Assembly: GCF_000224415.1 (NCBI RefSeq)
Contig: NZ_AFXQ01000015.1
Span: forward strand, 29,816 to 93,815
Direction of reading: 5' to 3'
Source of the DNA: Citricoccus sp. CH26A
GTDB lineage: Bacteria > Actinomycetota > Actinomycetes > Actinomycetales > Micrococcaceae
DNA: 64,000 nucleotides
Under the pieces are notes generated by a model that saw only the letters and a list, made by a program, of their open reading frames with translations, had not been told where the DNA came from and searched no databases. Position numbers and translations under genes: made by a program. This document shows, one piece after another, positions 44,478-52,958 of the stretch. Positions within the stretch are counted from its first letter, which is position 1; each line of letters opens with the position of its first letter.

Positions 44478-45554
44478 ATGAATCGGAGCCTGAATCGGGG
44501 CTCGGTCCGCAGGGGATCGCGCCGGCAGAAGAGGGGTATGGCCCTCGTCGCGGCCGGCGCGATCGCCCTGCTGATGACCGTCATCGTCGTCGCCGTGAAC
44601 GCGGCGAGCGAGGCCGGTCGCAAGGCAGCGGTCAGTCCGGTCTATGCACACCTGGAGCAGTTCCAGGCCCTCGCCGAGGAGCACGGTGACCGTGCTGCGG
44701 GCACCGATGGATATGAGGCTGCGGCCCAGTACGTCGAAGAGCAACTCGAGAGGGCAGGTCTGGAGAGCACTCGCCACTACTTCACCTTCTATGACGATGA
44801 CGAGGAGATGGAGAGCTTCAGCATCATCGCCGAGACTGCCGAGGGCAGCGCCGAAGACGTCATCATGCTCGGCGCTCACCTTGACGGGGTGCCGGGCAGC
44901 CCGGCCATCAGCGATAACGCCACGGGTTCGGCAGCACTGCTTGAGGCTGCGAGCGCACTGGGCACGCAGGATGAGATCAAGCACAAGGTCCGTTTCGCCT
45001 GGTGGGGTGCGGAGGAGTACCGCCGCGCCCCGGGGTCCCGTGCCTACGTCGAGGACCTGGACGACGAGGACGAACTCGAGAACATCAAGGCGTACCTGAA
45101 CTTCGACATGGTCGCCTCGCCCAACCCGGTCATCGGCGTCTACGACGCGAAGGACGACGATGCCTCGCAGGACATCCCCGAGGGCTCGGTCAAGGTCATG
45201 AAGTTCTTCACGGACTACTTCGATTCCCGTGGGCAGCCGTGGGTGGCCACGGGGTGGGACATGAGTTCCGACCAGAGGTCGTTCACCCGGGAGGACGTAC
45301 CGGTAGGTGGGCTGTTCACTGGCAGTGACGAGAGGAAGTCCCGCAAGGACGTCCGCATCTTCGGGGGTGTCGCCAAGGCACCGCGGGATCCGAACTATCA
45401 CACCCCGAACGACGACATCAGCAATATCGACATGGATGCGCTGGACATCATGACCGATGCCGTCACCCATGCCGCGACCGAACTGGCACAGGACCGCAGC
45501 GCCCTGAAGATCAGTTCCGTGGACAGCACCGAGGACAGCGGCACCGCGGAATGA
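44478..45554 (+). CDS. M28-family zinc aminopeptidase, membrane-anchored
   Basis: A 358-residue protein. A basic N-terminus (residues 1-20) precedes one hydrophobic anchor, MALVAAGAIALLMTVIVVAV, so the catalytic part should lie outside. The M28 zinc ligands are in order: GAHLDG (His), SDNATGS (bridging Asp), WWGAEEY (Glu-Glu), YLNFDM (Asp) and YHTPNDD (His). It begins nine bases after the synthetase stop with AGAAGGA upstream, so the two are co-transcribed. Likely job: cleaving the amino-terminal residue of the polymer outside the cell, for trimming or self-protection. It shares about half its sequence with the next gene. Confidence 0.88.
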   Translation: MNRSLNRGSVRRGSRRQKRGMALVAAGAIALLMTVIVVAVNAASEAGRKAAVSPVYAHLEQFQALAEEHGDRAAGTDGYEAAAQYVEEQLERAGLESTRHYFTFYDDDEEMESFSIIAETAEGSAEDVIMLGAHLDGVPGSPAISDNATGSAALLEAASALGTQDEIKHKVRFAWWGAEEYRRAPGSRAYVEDLDDEDELENIKAYLNFDMVASPNPVIGVYDAKDDDASQDIPEGSVKVMKFFTDYFDSRGQPWVATGWDMSSDQRSFTREDVPVGGLFTGSDERKSRKDVRIFGGVAKAPRDPNYHTPNDDISNIDMDALDIMTDAVTHAATELAQDRSALKISSVDSTEDSGTAE

Positions 45555-45617
45555 ACCGTTGACAGGCTCGCTCCCTGCAGTCCGCAAGACCATCCCCCAG
45601 AACAAGAGGACGACACC

Positions 45618-46586
45618 ATGAAACTGAGCTGGCTCCTGGGACCACGTCCCGCCCCCCTGCAGGGCTTCACCCCCGCGGTGTCGCGCGACGGCGTGCCCGC
45701 CGCCTATGAGCACCTGCGGCAGCTCCAGGCCCTCGCCAACCGGCACGGTGATCGAGCCGCGGGCACCTCGGGCTACGAGGCGGCGGCCCGGTACGTCGAA
45801 CGTCAACTGGCGGACGCGGGCTATCGCAGCACTCGCCAGTACTTCACCTTCCGGGAGGACGGCAGGGAGATCGGTACCTTCAACATCCTCGCCGAGACCG
45901 TGTCCGGCCGGGACGACCACGTGGTCATGCTCGGGGCCCATCTCGACGGCGTGCCGGGCACCGCGGCGATCAATGACAACGGCTCGGGCGTCGCGGCCGT
46001 GCTGGAGGCCGCGAAGGCCGTCAGCCGGCTGGACCGCATCGACCACAAGGTCCGCTTCGCCTGGTGGGGGGCGGAGGAGTTTGACAAGTCGCACGGTTCA
46101 CGGCACTACGTCAAGGACCTGGCCAAGAACAACCCGGAGGAGCTTAGGAAGATCTCCTCGTACCTGAACTTCGACATGATCGCCTCGCCCAACCCGGTGG
46201 TCGCGGTCTACGACGCACGCGACTCGGATCCCGACTTCAAGATCCCCGACGGGTCGACGCAGATCATGGACCTCTTCACCGGCTACTTCGACTCCCGCCG
46301 GCAGCCCTGGACCACCACTGACTGGGGCTACGACTCCGACCAGGTCGCGTTCGCCAAGAAGGGCATCGCGGCAGGCGGACTGTACACCGGGGACAGCGAC
46401 AAGAAGACGAAGAAGGAGGCCCTCATTTTCGGCGGTGAGGCCAAGAGGCCCTGCGATCCGCACTACCACAAGCCCGGTGATGACCTCGGCAACGTCAATC
46501 TCGGAGTCCTGGCCCTCATGACCGATGCGATCATCCACGCCGCCACTCGTCTGGCCGCTGCGCCGGCAATCTTGACCAAACCTTGA
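45618..46586 (+). CDS. M28-family zinc aminopeptidase, no export signal
   Basis: A 322-residue paralog of the preceding peptidase. All ligands are kept: GAHLDG, NDNGSGV, WWGAEEF, YLNFDM and YHKPGDD. The N-terminus, MKLSWLLGPRPAPLQGF, lacks a membrane helix or signal peptide, so it should act in the cytoplasm. GAGGACGACACC precedes the ATG. Having one anchored and one cytosolic copy suggests polymer hydrolysis on both sides of the membrane. A strong terminator follows at 46635. It diverges from the truncated copy at 23328 too. Confidence 0.88.
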   Translation: MKLSWLLGPRPAPLQGFTPAVSRDGVPAAYEHLRQLQALANRHGDRAAGTSGYEAAARYVERQLADAGYRSTRQYFTFREDGREIGTFNILAETVSGRDDHVVMLGAHLDGVPGTAAINDNGSGVAAVLEAAKAVSRLDRIDHKVRFAWWGAEEFDKSHGSRHYVKDLAKNNPEELRKISSYLNFDMIASPNPVVAVYDARDSDPDFKIPDGSTQIMDLFTGYFDSRRQPWTTTDWGYDSDQVAFAKKGIAAGGLYTGDSDKKTKKEALIFGGEAKRPCDPHYHKPGDDLGNVNLGVLALMTDAIIHAATRLAAAPAILTKP

Positions 46587-46634
46587 GCTTCCCGTCCGAC
46601 GTCCTCAATGTGCGCCTGTCAGCATCGGATTACG

Positions 46635-46670
46635 GCACGGGCCGGGACTTGGAACAGTCCCGGCCCGTGC
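46635..46670 (+). terminator. Terminator after the peptidase genes
   Basis: A perfect 15-bp stem, GCACGGGCCGGGACT with its complement, around loop TGGAAC. It ends the synthetase-peptidase transcript, or acts as an attenuator before the next gene. Confidence 0.8.
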
Positions 46671-46726
46671 AGGAGGGGCAACGCGCACACCGCGTCGGAC
46701 AGCAAGAAGACAGGTTCAAGACAGTC

Positions 46727-48046
46727 ATGGTAGACATTCCACCCAGAGGCGGCCCCGAGGCCGGCCCGAAGCCCGCCCCCAAGGCCCAGAAGAAGCGCCT
46801 GATCGGCATCGATGCCGCACGCGGTCTGGCACTCATCGGCCTGATGGCCATTCATATCCTGCCGGAAGAAGCCGAATCCGGGGGGCCTTCACTAACGTGG
46901 ACATTGTTCGCCGGGGACTCGGCTGCGCTCTTCGCGCTGCTGGCCGGCGTGGGCCTGGCCCTGTCCACCGGGGGGAGGGCGCCCCATCAGGGGCGGACCC
47001 TGATGTCTGACCAGGTCGGACTGGCGGTGAGAGCAGTGATCATCGGCATCATCGCCTTGGTGATCGCCGCACTGCAGCCCGAGGACCCACCGGTCGTCAG
47101 CATCCTGCTCTACTATGCGGTGTTCTTCCTCCTGGCCATCCCGTTCCTGGCCCTGCGGCCCATGGCGCTGTTTATCAGCGCGGGGGTCTTCGCGGTCGTC
47201 TCCCCGTTGCTGATGCAGAGCATGTACGAGGGCCTGCCGGACTCGTCGGGCTACAACCACACCCTGGTCATGTTCTTCACGGAGCCGACCGCCACGCTGT
47301 CCGAACTGCTGCTCACGGGGGCCTACCCGGCGCTGACGTTCATGGCCTTCATTCTGGCTGGCCTCGGCCTGGGACGCCTGGACCTACGTAGCACGCGGGT
47401 CCAGGCCATGATGGCCGGGATCGGTGCGGCCATGGCCATCGTGGCAAACCTTGTCTCCTCGCTCCTGCTCTACGCCTTCGGCGGTTACGGGGCACTACTG
47501 GACACTGAGGACATGACGATGGACAGCCTCGATGATGCGCTGGCCTTCGGCCCGGACATCCTCTACAACACGTCCTTCTGGTGGCAGGCCATCGCGACCC
47601 CGCACAGCGGAACCACCCTGGCCATTGCCTCCAGTCTGGGCATCGCCATGGCGGCGCTGGGCGTGCTCCTCCTGCTCGGTGCCCGGTATGGCCGGTTTCT
47701 GACGCCCCTGGCCGCCATGGGTTCCATGACCCTCACCCTCTACTCGACCCACCTGCTCGCCCTCATCCCGGAGGTTCACTACGAGGCCCCTGTGCTGTGG
47801 TTCGTGGTGCAGGTCGGCGCGGCGGCCGCGTTCGCTTGGTTCTGGCACCAGTCCTTCCGCCGCGGTCCGCTGGAGACGGTCGTGCATCGCGCTGTCGACG
47901 GTGCCCGTACGGTTACCACGAGTGCCAAGGAGGCCTCCGTCCGCGAGGCAGCCGGCGCGGTCCAGGGCGGGAACGTCACGGGCCGCTCTGCCGAGAACCC
48001 GGGCGAATCGCCCCACCGGCCGCCGTCCTCCTCCTCGGACGGCTGA
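46727..48046 (+). CDS. Polytopic membrane protein, DUF1624/DUF418-type acyltransferase-like
   Basis: A 439-residue protein with about ten membrane helices. The conserved opening RLIGIDAARGLALIGLMAIH is the signature of the heparan-alpha-glucosaminide acetyltransferase-like/DUF418 group; the histidine at its end is the proposed active site. A C-terminal TLTLYSTHLLALIPE matches the DUF418 tail. Helices are typical of acyl transfer across the membrane. The last 60 residues are polar and disordered. In context it could modify, retain or export the polymer made by the Pls-like enzyme, or act on the cell envelope; this is inference. Confidence 0.8.
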   Translation: MVDIPPRGGPEAGPKPAPKAQKKRLIGIDAARGLALIGLMAIHILPEEAESGGPSLTWTLFAGDSAALFALLAGVGLALSTGGRAPHQGRTLMSDQVGLAVRAVIIGIIALVIAALQPEDPPVVSILLYYAVFFLLAIPFLALRPMALFISAGVFAVVSPLLMQSMYEGLPDSSGYNHTLVMFFTEPTATLSELLLTGAYPALTFMAFILAGLGLGRLDLRSTRVQAMMAGIGAAMAIVANLVSSLLLYAFGGYGALLDTEDMTMDSLDDALAFGPDILYNTSFWWQAIATPHSGTTLAIASSLGIAMAALGVLLLLGARYGRFLTPLAAMGSMTLTLYSTHLLALIPEVHYEAPVLWFVVQVGAAAAFAWFWHQSFRRGPLETVVHRAVDGARTVTTSAKEASVREAAGAVQGGNVTGRSAENPGESPHRPPSSSSDG

Positions 48047-48156
48047 GCGCCCCCGACACGTGCCCACCGTGTCGTCCGGACGGTCCGCATTCCGGACTAC
48101 CGGTCCGTATCCTGAAGTCAGACGGCAGGATGGCCGGTATACACCGAGGAGGCACC

Positions 48157-48882
48157 ATGACTGACGCGTCGGTGGGACGGATACTGGTGGTCGAGGACGA
48201 ACGGGACCTGGCCCGGTTGATCCGCGACTACCTGGAGAACGCCGGCTTCGAGGTCCAGATGCGCCACAACGGTTCCGAGGCGCCGGCCGCGGTGCGGGAG
48301 TTCGCCCCGGACGTCCTCGTGCTGGACCTCGGGCTGCCGGGCATCGACGGCTTCGAAGTCTGCCGCCAGGTGCGCGCCTTCACCCAGTGCCACGTGCTGA
48401 TGCTCACCGCTCGGGACGACGAGGTGGACAAGGTCGTGGGGCTGTCCCTCGGGGCGGACGACTACGTCACTAAGCCGTTCAGTCCGCGCGAACTCGTCGC
48501 CCGGGTCCAGGCCATGATCCGCAGGGCCCGGATCTTCCCGACGTCGGCCCTCCCACATGCCGACGTGCCCGCCGATGGCGTGCACGAAGTGGGGGAGCTG
48601 GTGGTGGACGAGGGATCGCGGCAGGTCCGCCTGGCGGGGGTGCCCATCACCCTGACCAAGACGGAGTTCGACCTGCTGGCCTGCCTCGCGGCATCCCCGG
48701 ACCGGGTGCTGAGCAGACGTCAACTGCTGGACTTGGTCTGGGGTGAGTCCATGACCACCGACGACCACCTCGTGGACGTCCACCTGGCCCGGGTGCGCCG
48801 CAAGCTCGGCGAGGACGCGGCCAAGCCGCGGTACATCCAGACGGTGCGCGGCATCGGCTACCGGATGGTGGCAGCCACGTGA
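48157..48882 (+). CDS. OmpR/PhoB-family response regulator
   Basis: A 241-residue two-domain regulator. The receiver has VVEDERDLARL, the phospho-acceptor aspartate 57 in VLVLDLGLPG, MLTARDDE and the lysine of YVTKPFSPREL. The C-terminal winged-helix domain shows ITLTKTEFDLLACLAA, RRQLLDLVWGE and TVRGIGYRM. AGGAGG precedes the ATG at 48157; the open frame runs further upstream without meaning. Its TGA overlaps the GTG of the sensor kinase gene. Confidence 0.94.
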   Translation: MTDASVGRILVVEDERDLARLIRDYLENAGFEVQMRHNGSEAPAAVREFAPDVLVLDLGLPGIDGFEVCRQVRAFTQCHVLMLTARDDEVDKVVGLSLGADDYVTKPFSPRELVARVQAMIRRARIFPTSALPHADVPADGVHEVGELVVDEGSRQVRLAGVPITLTKTEFDLLACLAASPDRVLSRRQLLDLVWGESMTTDDHLVDVHLARVRRKLGEDAAKPRYIQTVRGIGYRMVAAT

Positions 48883-50036
48883 GGTGGTCGTCCCCCAAGG
48901 GGGACCTATGGGAATCGAAGGAAGACCGGGACGCTGGCATGCCCCGGGCCTCGCTGACGGTCCTGTTCCTTATCGTCCAGCTCCTGGTGCTGGTCGTCGG
49001 GCTGGCCGTGATGGCTGTGACGACGCTGCTCATCGGACCGCAGATGTACATCAACGAACTCATCCGGGAGGGCCGCGGCAGTGACATCCGGGCCATCTTC
49101 GACCTGGACAACTCCTTCCGGGAGGTGAGCCTGCTCGCCATGTCGGTGGGCGGGCTGACCTCGCTGGTGATCGCCGCGGTGGTGAGCGTCCTGGTGACCC
49201 GGCAGATCCGGTACTCGGTCTCGCAGGTGGGCGATGCCGCGAACCGCATCGCCTCCGGCGAGTTCGACATCAGGCTGAAGCCCTCGAAACTGGGCTCGGA
49301 GTTCGACGCCCTGGTCGATTCCTTCAATGACATGGCCGCAAAGCTCGAGGCCGTGGACCGGACCCGTCGCCAGATGCTGGCGGACCTGGCCCACGAGATG
49401 AGGACGCCCCTGGCCAGCCTGAAGGGGCACCTCGAGGGGATCGAGGACGGGATCGTGCCCCAGGACCGCCACACGGCAGCGATCCTGACAGCGCAGATCA
49501 ACCGCCTGGAACACCTGGCGAAGGACATGAGGGCGCTGACCCAGGCCGAGGAGGGCATGGTCCACCTGCAGCTCAGGCATCACGATCCCACCGACCTGGT
49601 CCGGGACACCATCGCTGCGGCGGAGCCCACGGCCAGGGCCCGGCAGGTGGAACTGTCCGCCCGGGTGCCCGGCGGTACGGTGTCCCACGTGATGGTGGAC
49701 CGGCGACGGATGGACCAGGTCCTCAGCAACCTGGTGGAGAACGCCTTGCGTCACACGCCGGCCGGTGGCCGGGTGACGGTGGGCCTCTCGGAAGGGACGC
49801 ATGAGGTGTCATTCACCGTCTCGGACACCGGCGAGGGCATCGACGCCGAGGACCTGTCCCGCATCTTCATGCGTTTCTACCGGGTCGGTGAGGGCCGTGA
49901 GGGCAAGCCCGGTGGATCGGGACTGGGACTGGCCATCAGCAAGGCCCTGGTCGAGGCGCAGGGGGGCGCCCTGACCGCCTCCAGTGCCGGTCCCGGACAG
50001 GGAGCCGAGTTCACCGTCCGCATGCCCCGCAGGTAG
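48879..50036 (+). CDS. Sensor histidine kinase
   Basis: A 385-residue kinase with two membrane helices (LTVLFLIVQLLVLVVGLAVM and EVSLLAMSVGGLTSLVIAAV) that bracket a short external loop of about 30 residues. Then come a HAMP domain, the dimerisation H-box LADLAHEMRTPLASLKGHLE (His near 171), N-box QVLSNLVENALRHTP, and the ATP lid motifs DTGEGI and GGSGLGLAI. The tiny sensor loop suggests sensing in or at the membrane. It forms a two-component pair with the response regulator that overlaps its start. Targets may include the neighbouring polymer locus. Confidence 0.94.
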   Translation: MRWSSPKGDLWESKEDRDAGMPRASLTVLFLIVQLLVLVVGLAVMAVTTLLIGPQMYINELIREGRGSDIRAIFDLDNSFREVSLLAMSVGGLTSLVIAAVVSVLVTRQIRYSVSQVGDAANRIASGEFDIRLKPSKLGSEFDALVDSFNDMAAKLEAVDRTRRQMLADLAHEMRTPLASLKGHLEGIEDGIVPQDRHTAAILTAQINRLEHLAKDMRALTQAEEGMVHLQLRHHDPTDLVRDTIAAAEPTARARQVELSARVPGGTVSHVMVDRRRMDQVLSNLVENALRHTPAGGRVTVGLSEGTHEVSFTVSDTGEGIDAEDLSRIFMRFYRVGEGREGKPGGSGLGLAISKALVEAQGGALTASSAGPGQGAEFTVRMPRR

Positions 50037-50085
50037 CCGTCCGGCGACCGTTCCCCTCCACCGGCCGACAGGGGACGATGGGACC

Positions 50086-52569
50086 ATGCCGCACCTGGAC
50101 CCCGGCCTGCTGGAACTGCGGATCCACGGGATTCGGAACACTCCGTCCCACCACATGCTCCGGGCCATCCCGGCCAACGTCCAGCGCACCCGCGGAGACC
50201 AGCTGGCCGGGTTCTCCATCGACCGCGCCTCGGAGGCCGGTCACCGGGTCGAGGCCTACTCCTGGGGTCGGCTGGCCCGGTTCACGGGGTTCCCGGCCCT
50301 CGGGCGGCTGGGGGACAGCCTGGTGCGCGCCGTCTGGTTCACCCTCGCCCCCTTCGGACTGGCCAACACCGCCTACTGGTCCCGTCACCAGCTCGGGAAG
50401 GGCCCGACGTCGGCCCCCACCGGATCGAGTCCGCCCGCCACGGCAGGGTGTCCCCTGCCCGAGGTCATCGGCGAGGGGCGCCTGGCCGGCACCGTGCGAC
50501 TGCTCGGCCTGGCCCTGACCCTGCTCTTCGTCAGTACTGCCGCCACTGTCGCCTTGGACATGGCCGCCGTCGGGCAGGGCGGATTCATCCGCGACACCAT
50601 GGCCGGCTGGCCTGCCGGTGCCCGGACGGCCGTGCTGACGGTGCTGCCCGTGCTGGCCCTCAGTGTCATCGTGCTGATGTCGGCCCTGGCGCGCACGAGA
50701 TACCTGCCGGGGCCACCGTGCGCAGCGCCGGTGGCCCCGGTCGAACCGACCGCGCCGGCCGACCACGAGGACACCCTCGGCCATGCCGGCGACCGGAACA
50801 CGCCCAGCCACGTCCTGGCCCGCAGCGGCCTGTGGCGGGTCGGTGCCGGCATGCGGTTCCTGGGCCTGCTGCACACCGCGGGCGCCCTCGCCTGGACCGG
50901 CTCGATCGTGGCCCTGGCCCGGGCGGACACGATGGTGACCGGCGGCCCGAGAACCCTCGGCGCGATGGACCAGGCGTGGATCGTGCTGCTGGCCGTCGGG
51001 CTGTCGGTGATCGCCGTCGTCGGGGTCCGCATCCTGCGCTCCCAGGCCCACGATCCGCGCACGCGCGCCCCGGCCGGCCACCGGATACTGTTCGCCGCGG
51101 GTGCTGCCGTGCTCCTGTCGGCGATGGTGTGCTCGTTGGTGGACGACCGTCCGGCCGGTCATCCCGGTCTGGGCCAGCTCGCCGCGGACGACCCGGCGAT
51201 GGCCGGCAGCCGGGGCGGGGGACTGTCCACCGTGATGGTGACCTTGGGCCTGGCCGTGCTGTTGGTCGTCCTGCTGATGCGGTCACGGCGCGGCGTGGCG
51301 GATCGGGACCGCGACGCCGTCGCCTGGGGTGGCAGCGGACCGTTCGTCTTCTCATCCCTGGCGGTGGGTTTCGCCCTGCTGCTGTCCTTCTCCACGGTGA
51401 TCCTGGCCGCCTGGTCACTCGGGAGCACCGAGCCACCGGTGATCCACCTGCTGTTCGCCTCGGGCTTCACGCTGCTCACCGGGGCTGCCCTGACAGGGCT
51501 GGCCGTGCAGCTGTTCCTGTCCTGGCGGGCGGGGGAGAGCGAGACGGCACGGGAACTGTCGTCGGTCCGTGACCGTCTGGTCGCCGACGCCGGCCCCTGG
51601 GCGGAGGCGCCGGTCATCAGTTCCGCGGCGCGGGCCGTCTGGATCTCGCGGCGGGTCGCCTCACTGCTGCGCCGCGCGGAGGTGATCACTGCCTGGCTGG
51701 CTGCCGCGGTCCTGGTGGGCCTGGCGGTCTCGGTCGTGCTGAATGCGGCGTGGCTCATCGGCTGGCCCGGGCTGGACGGGTGGTGGCCACTGGTCCGGGG
51801 GACCGGCACGGTGGGACTGTGGATCGGCGTGGTGCTGGTGGCAGCGATCGCGATCCTCTCCGGCCGGGGCCAGAGCCGGCCGGCCGGACTGCTGTGGGAC
51901 CTGATGTGCTTCCTGCCCACGCAGGCCCATCCCTTCGGGCCGCCGTGCTACTCGGAGCGCGTGGTGCCGGAGGTCACCGACCGGATCGAGGAGTGGGTCC
52001 AGGAGCCGGCCGACGGAATGCGGCGCGTGGTCCTCTCGGCACACTCGATGGGCGGGGTGCTGGCGGTCTGCGTGCTGTTCCACCTGTCCGCCCGCGGCAT
52101 GACGGAGGACCGGCTGCAGCGCATCGGAATGTTGAGCTACGGTTCACAGCTGCGCCGGTACTTCGCGCGGGTCTTCCCCCAGGTGCTGGGTGCGCAGGTG
52201 CTCTCGATCATCCCCGCCCCACCGCCCTCGGCAGATGGCCGCGACCCCTGGCCCCCCGAACTGGCCGAGGAGGTCGACCGGGAGCAGAGTACCCACTGGC
52301 TGCCAGGGGCAGCGGCGTCCCTGCAGGCGCCGGGGTCCCTGTGGTGGATCGTGCGAGACCGGTGGACCAACCTGCACCGGCCGAACGACCCGCTGGGGTT
52401 CACCGTGCGGTACGGCGGCTCCGGCCCAGCAGGCGGCATGGATGTGCAGGCCGAGGAGTTCGTCCGCGGCGCGTACCAGTTCACCGTGGCCACCCACCAG
52501 GGCTACCTCGAGTCCGTGGCCTATGCGCAGGCGCTGGAGTCGCTGGTCGGCCGTCTCGGCCGGGATTGA
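50086..52569 (+). CDS. Large membrane protein with a lipase-like serine-hydrolase domain
   Basis: An 827-residue protein. It begins with a soluble segment LLELRIHGIRNTPSHHML that looks like the first strand and oxyanion loop of an alpha/beta hydrolase. The middle has about ten hydrophobic helices between residues 130 and 605. The C-terminal soluble part has the nucleophile elbow VVLSAHSMGG (serine near 652). So the hydrolase fold seems split by a membrane domain. I recognise no family. It lies 49 bases after the sensor kinase and may be part of its transcript. Confidence 0.75.
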   Translation: MPHLDPGLLELRIHGIRNTPSHHMLRAIPANVQRTRGDQLAGFSIDRASEAGHRVEAYSWGRLARFTGFPALGRLGDSLVRAVWFTLAPFGLANTAYWSRHQLGKGPTSAPTGSSPPATAGCPLPEVIGEGRLAGTVRLLGLALTLLFVSTAATVALDMAAVGQGGFIRDTMAGWPAGARTAVLTVLPVLALSVIVLMSALARTRYLPGPPCAAPVAPVEPTAPADHEDTLGHAGDRNTPSHVLARSGLWRVGAGMRFLGLLHTAGALAWTGSIVALARADTMVTGGPRTLGAMDQAWIVLLAVGLSVIAVVGVRILRSQAHDPRTRAPAGHRILFAAGAAVLLSAMVCSLVDDRPAGHPGLGQLAADDPAMAGSRGGGLSTVMVTLGLAVLLVVLLMRSRRGVADRDRDAVAWGGSGPFVFSSLAVGFALLLSFSTVILAAWSLGSTEPPVIHLLFASGFTLLTGAALTGLAVQLFLSWRAGESETARELSSVRDRLVADAGPWAEAPVISSAARAVWISRRVASLLRRAEVITAWLAAAVLVGLAVSVVLNAAWLIGWPGLDGWWPLVRGTGTVGLWIGVVLVAAIAILSGRGQSRPAGLLWDLMCFLPTQAHPFGPPCYSERVVPEVTDRIEEWVQEPADGMRRVVLSAHSMGGVLAVCVLFHLSARGMTEDRLQRIGMLSYGSQLRRYFARVFPQVLGAQVLSIIPAPPPSADGRDPWPPELAEEVDREQSTHWLPGAAASLQAPGSLWWIVRDRWTNLHRPNDPLGFTVRYGGSGPAGGMDVQAEEFVRGAYQFTVATHQGYLESVAYAQALESLVGRLGRD

Positions 52570-52958
52570 GATGGTCTGCAGCCCAACCACGTGGCGCCGT
52601 CATCTCATCGTGACTTGGGCGGGGATAGCCGAAGGTGCCGGTTTGAGGCCCGAAGTCTGGACGATAGTCCACTGTGCGGCAGCGGTGGCGCCTCGATAAC
52701 CTGAAGGAGCCCTATGAGACGGTGCACACGGACCGGAACAGTGGAACAAGCCCGGGGGGATACGGGCCCACTGATCCTCAGTCCATCAGGAGGCGGTCAT
52801 TGCGACCGCCTCCTGACTCGTTAAGGAGTTGGACAGGATCGTACGCGGCCCGGCTGCGTGCGCGTGGACCATGGTCGCCCGGCGCGCCGCACGTCGAGTC
52901 GCACTGGTCACTCGCCTCGGGGGTGCGGAGTCGCTGCCCATCATGCGAACCTCGGGAC
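52570..52958. other. Intergenic stretch with a terminator hairpin
   Basis: About 390 bases. A 13-bp perfect stem (TCAGGAGGCGGTC, 52786-52798, loop ATTGC, partner 52804-52816) looks like a terminator of the membrane hydrolase gene. A 36-codon frame at 52714 has an AAGGAG site but contains the hairpin and no domain. Confidence 0.55.

Noticed and set aside
46583..46726. Longer start for the acyltransferase-like protein
   Set aside because: The frame is open, but it contains a strong terminator hairpin and meaningless residues; the ATG at 46727 gives the conserved N-terminus.
52714..52824. Small 36-codon gene with AAGGAG upstream
   Set aside because: It spans a 13-bp terminator hairpin, has no domain, and would end inside the leader of the RNase Z gene. 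Kept only as a note.
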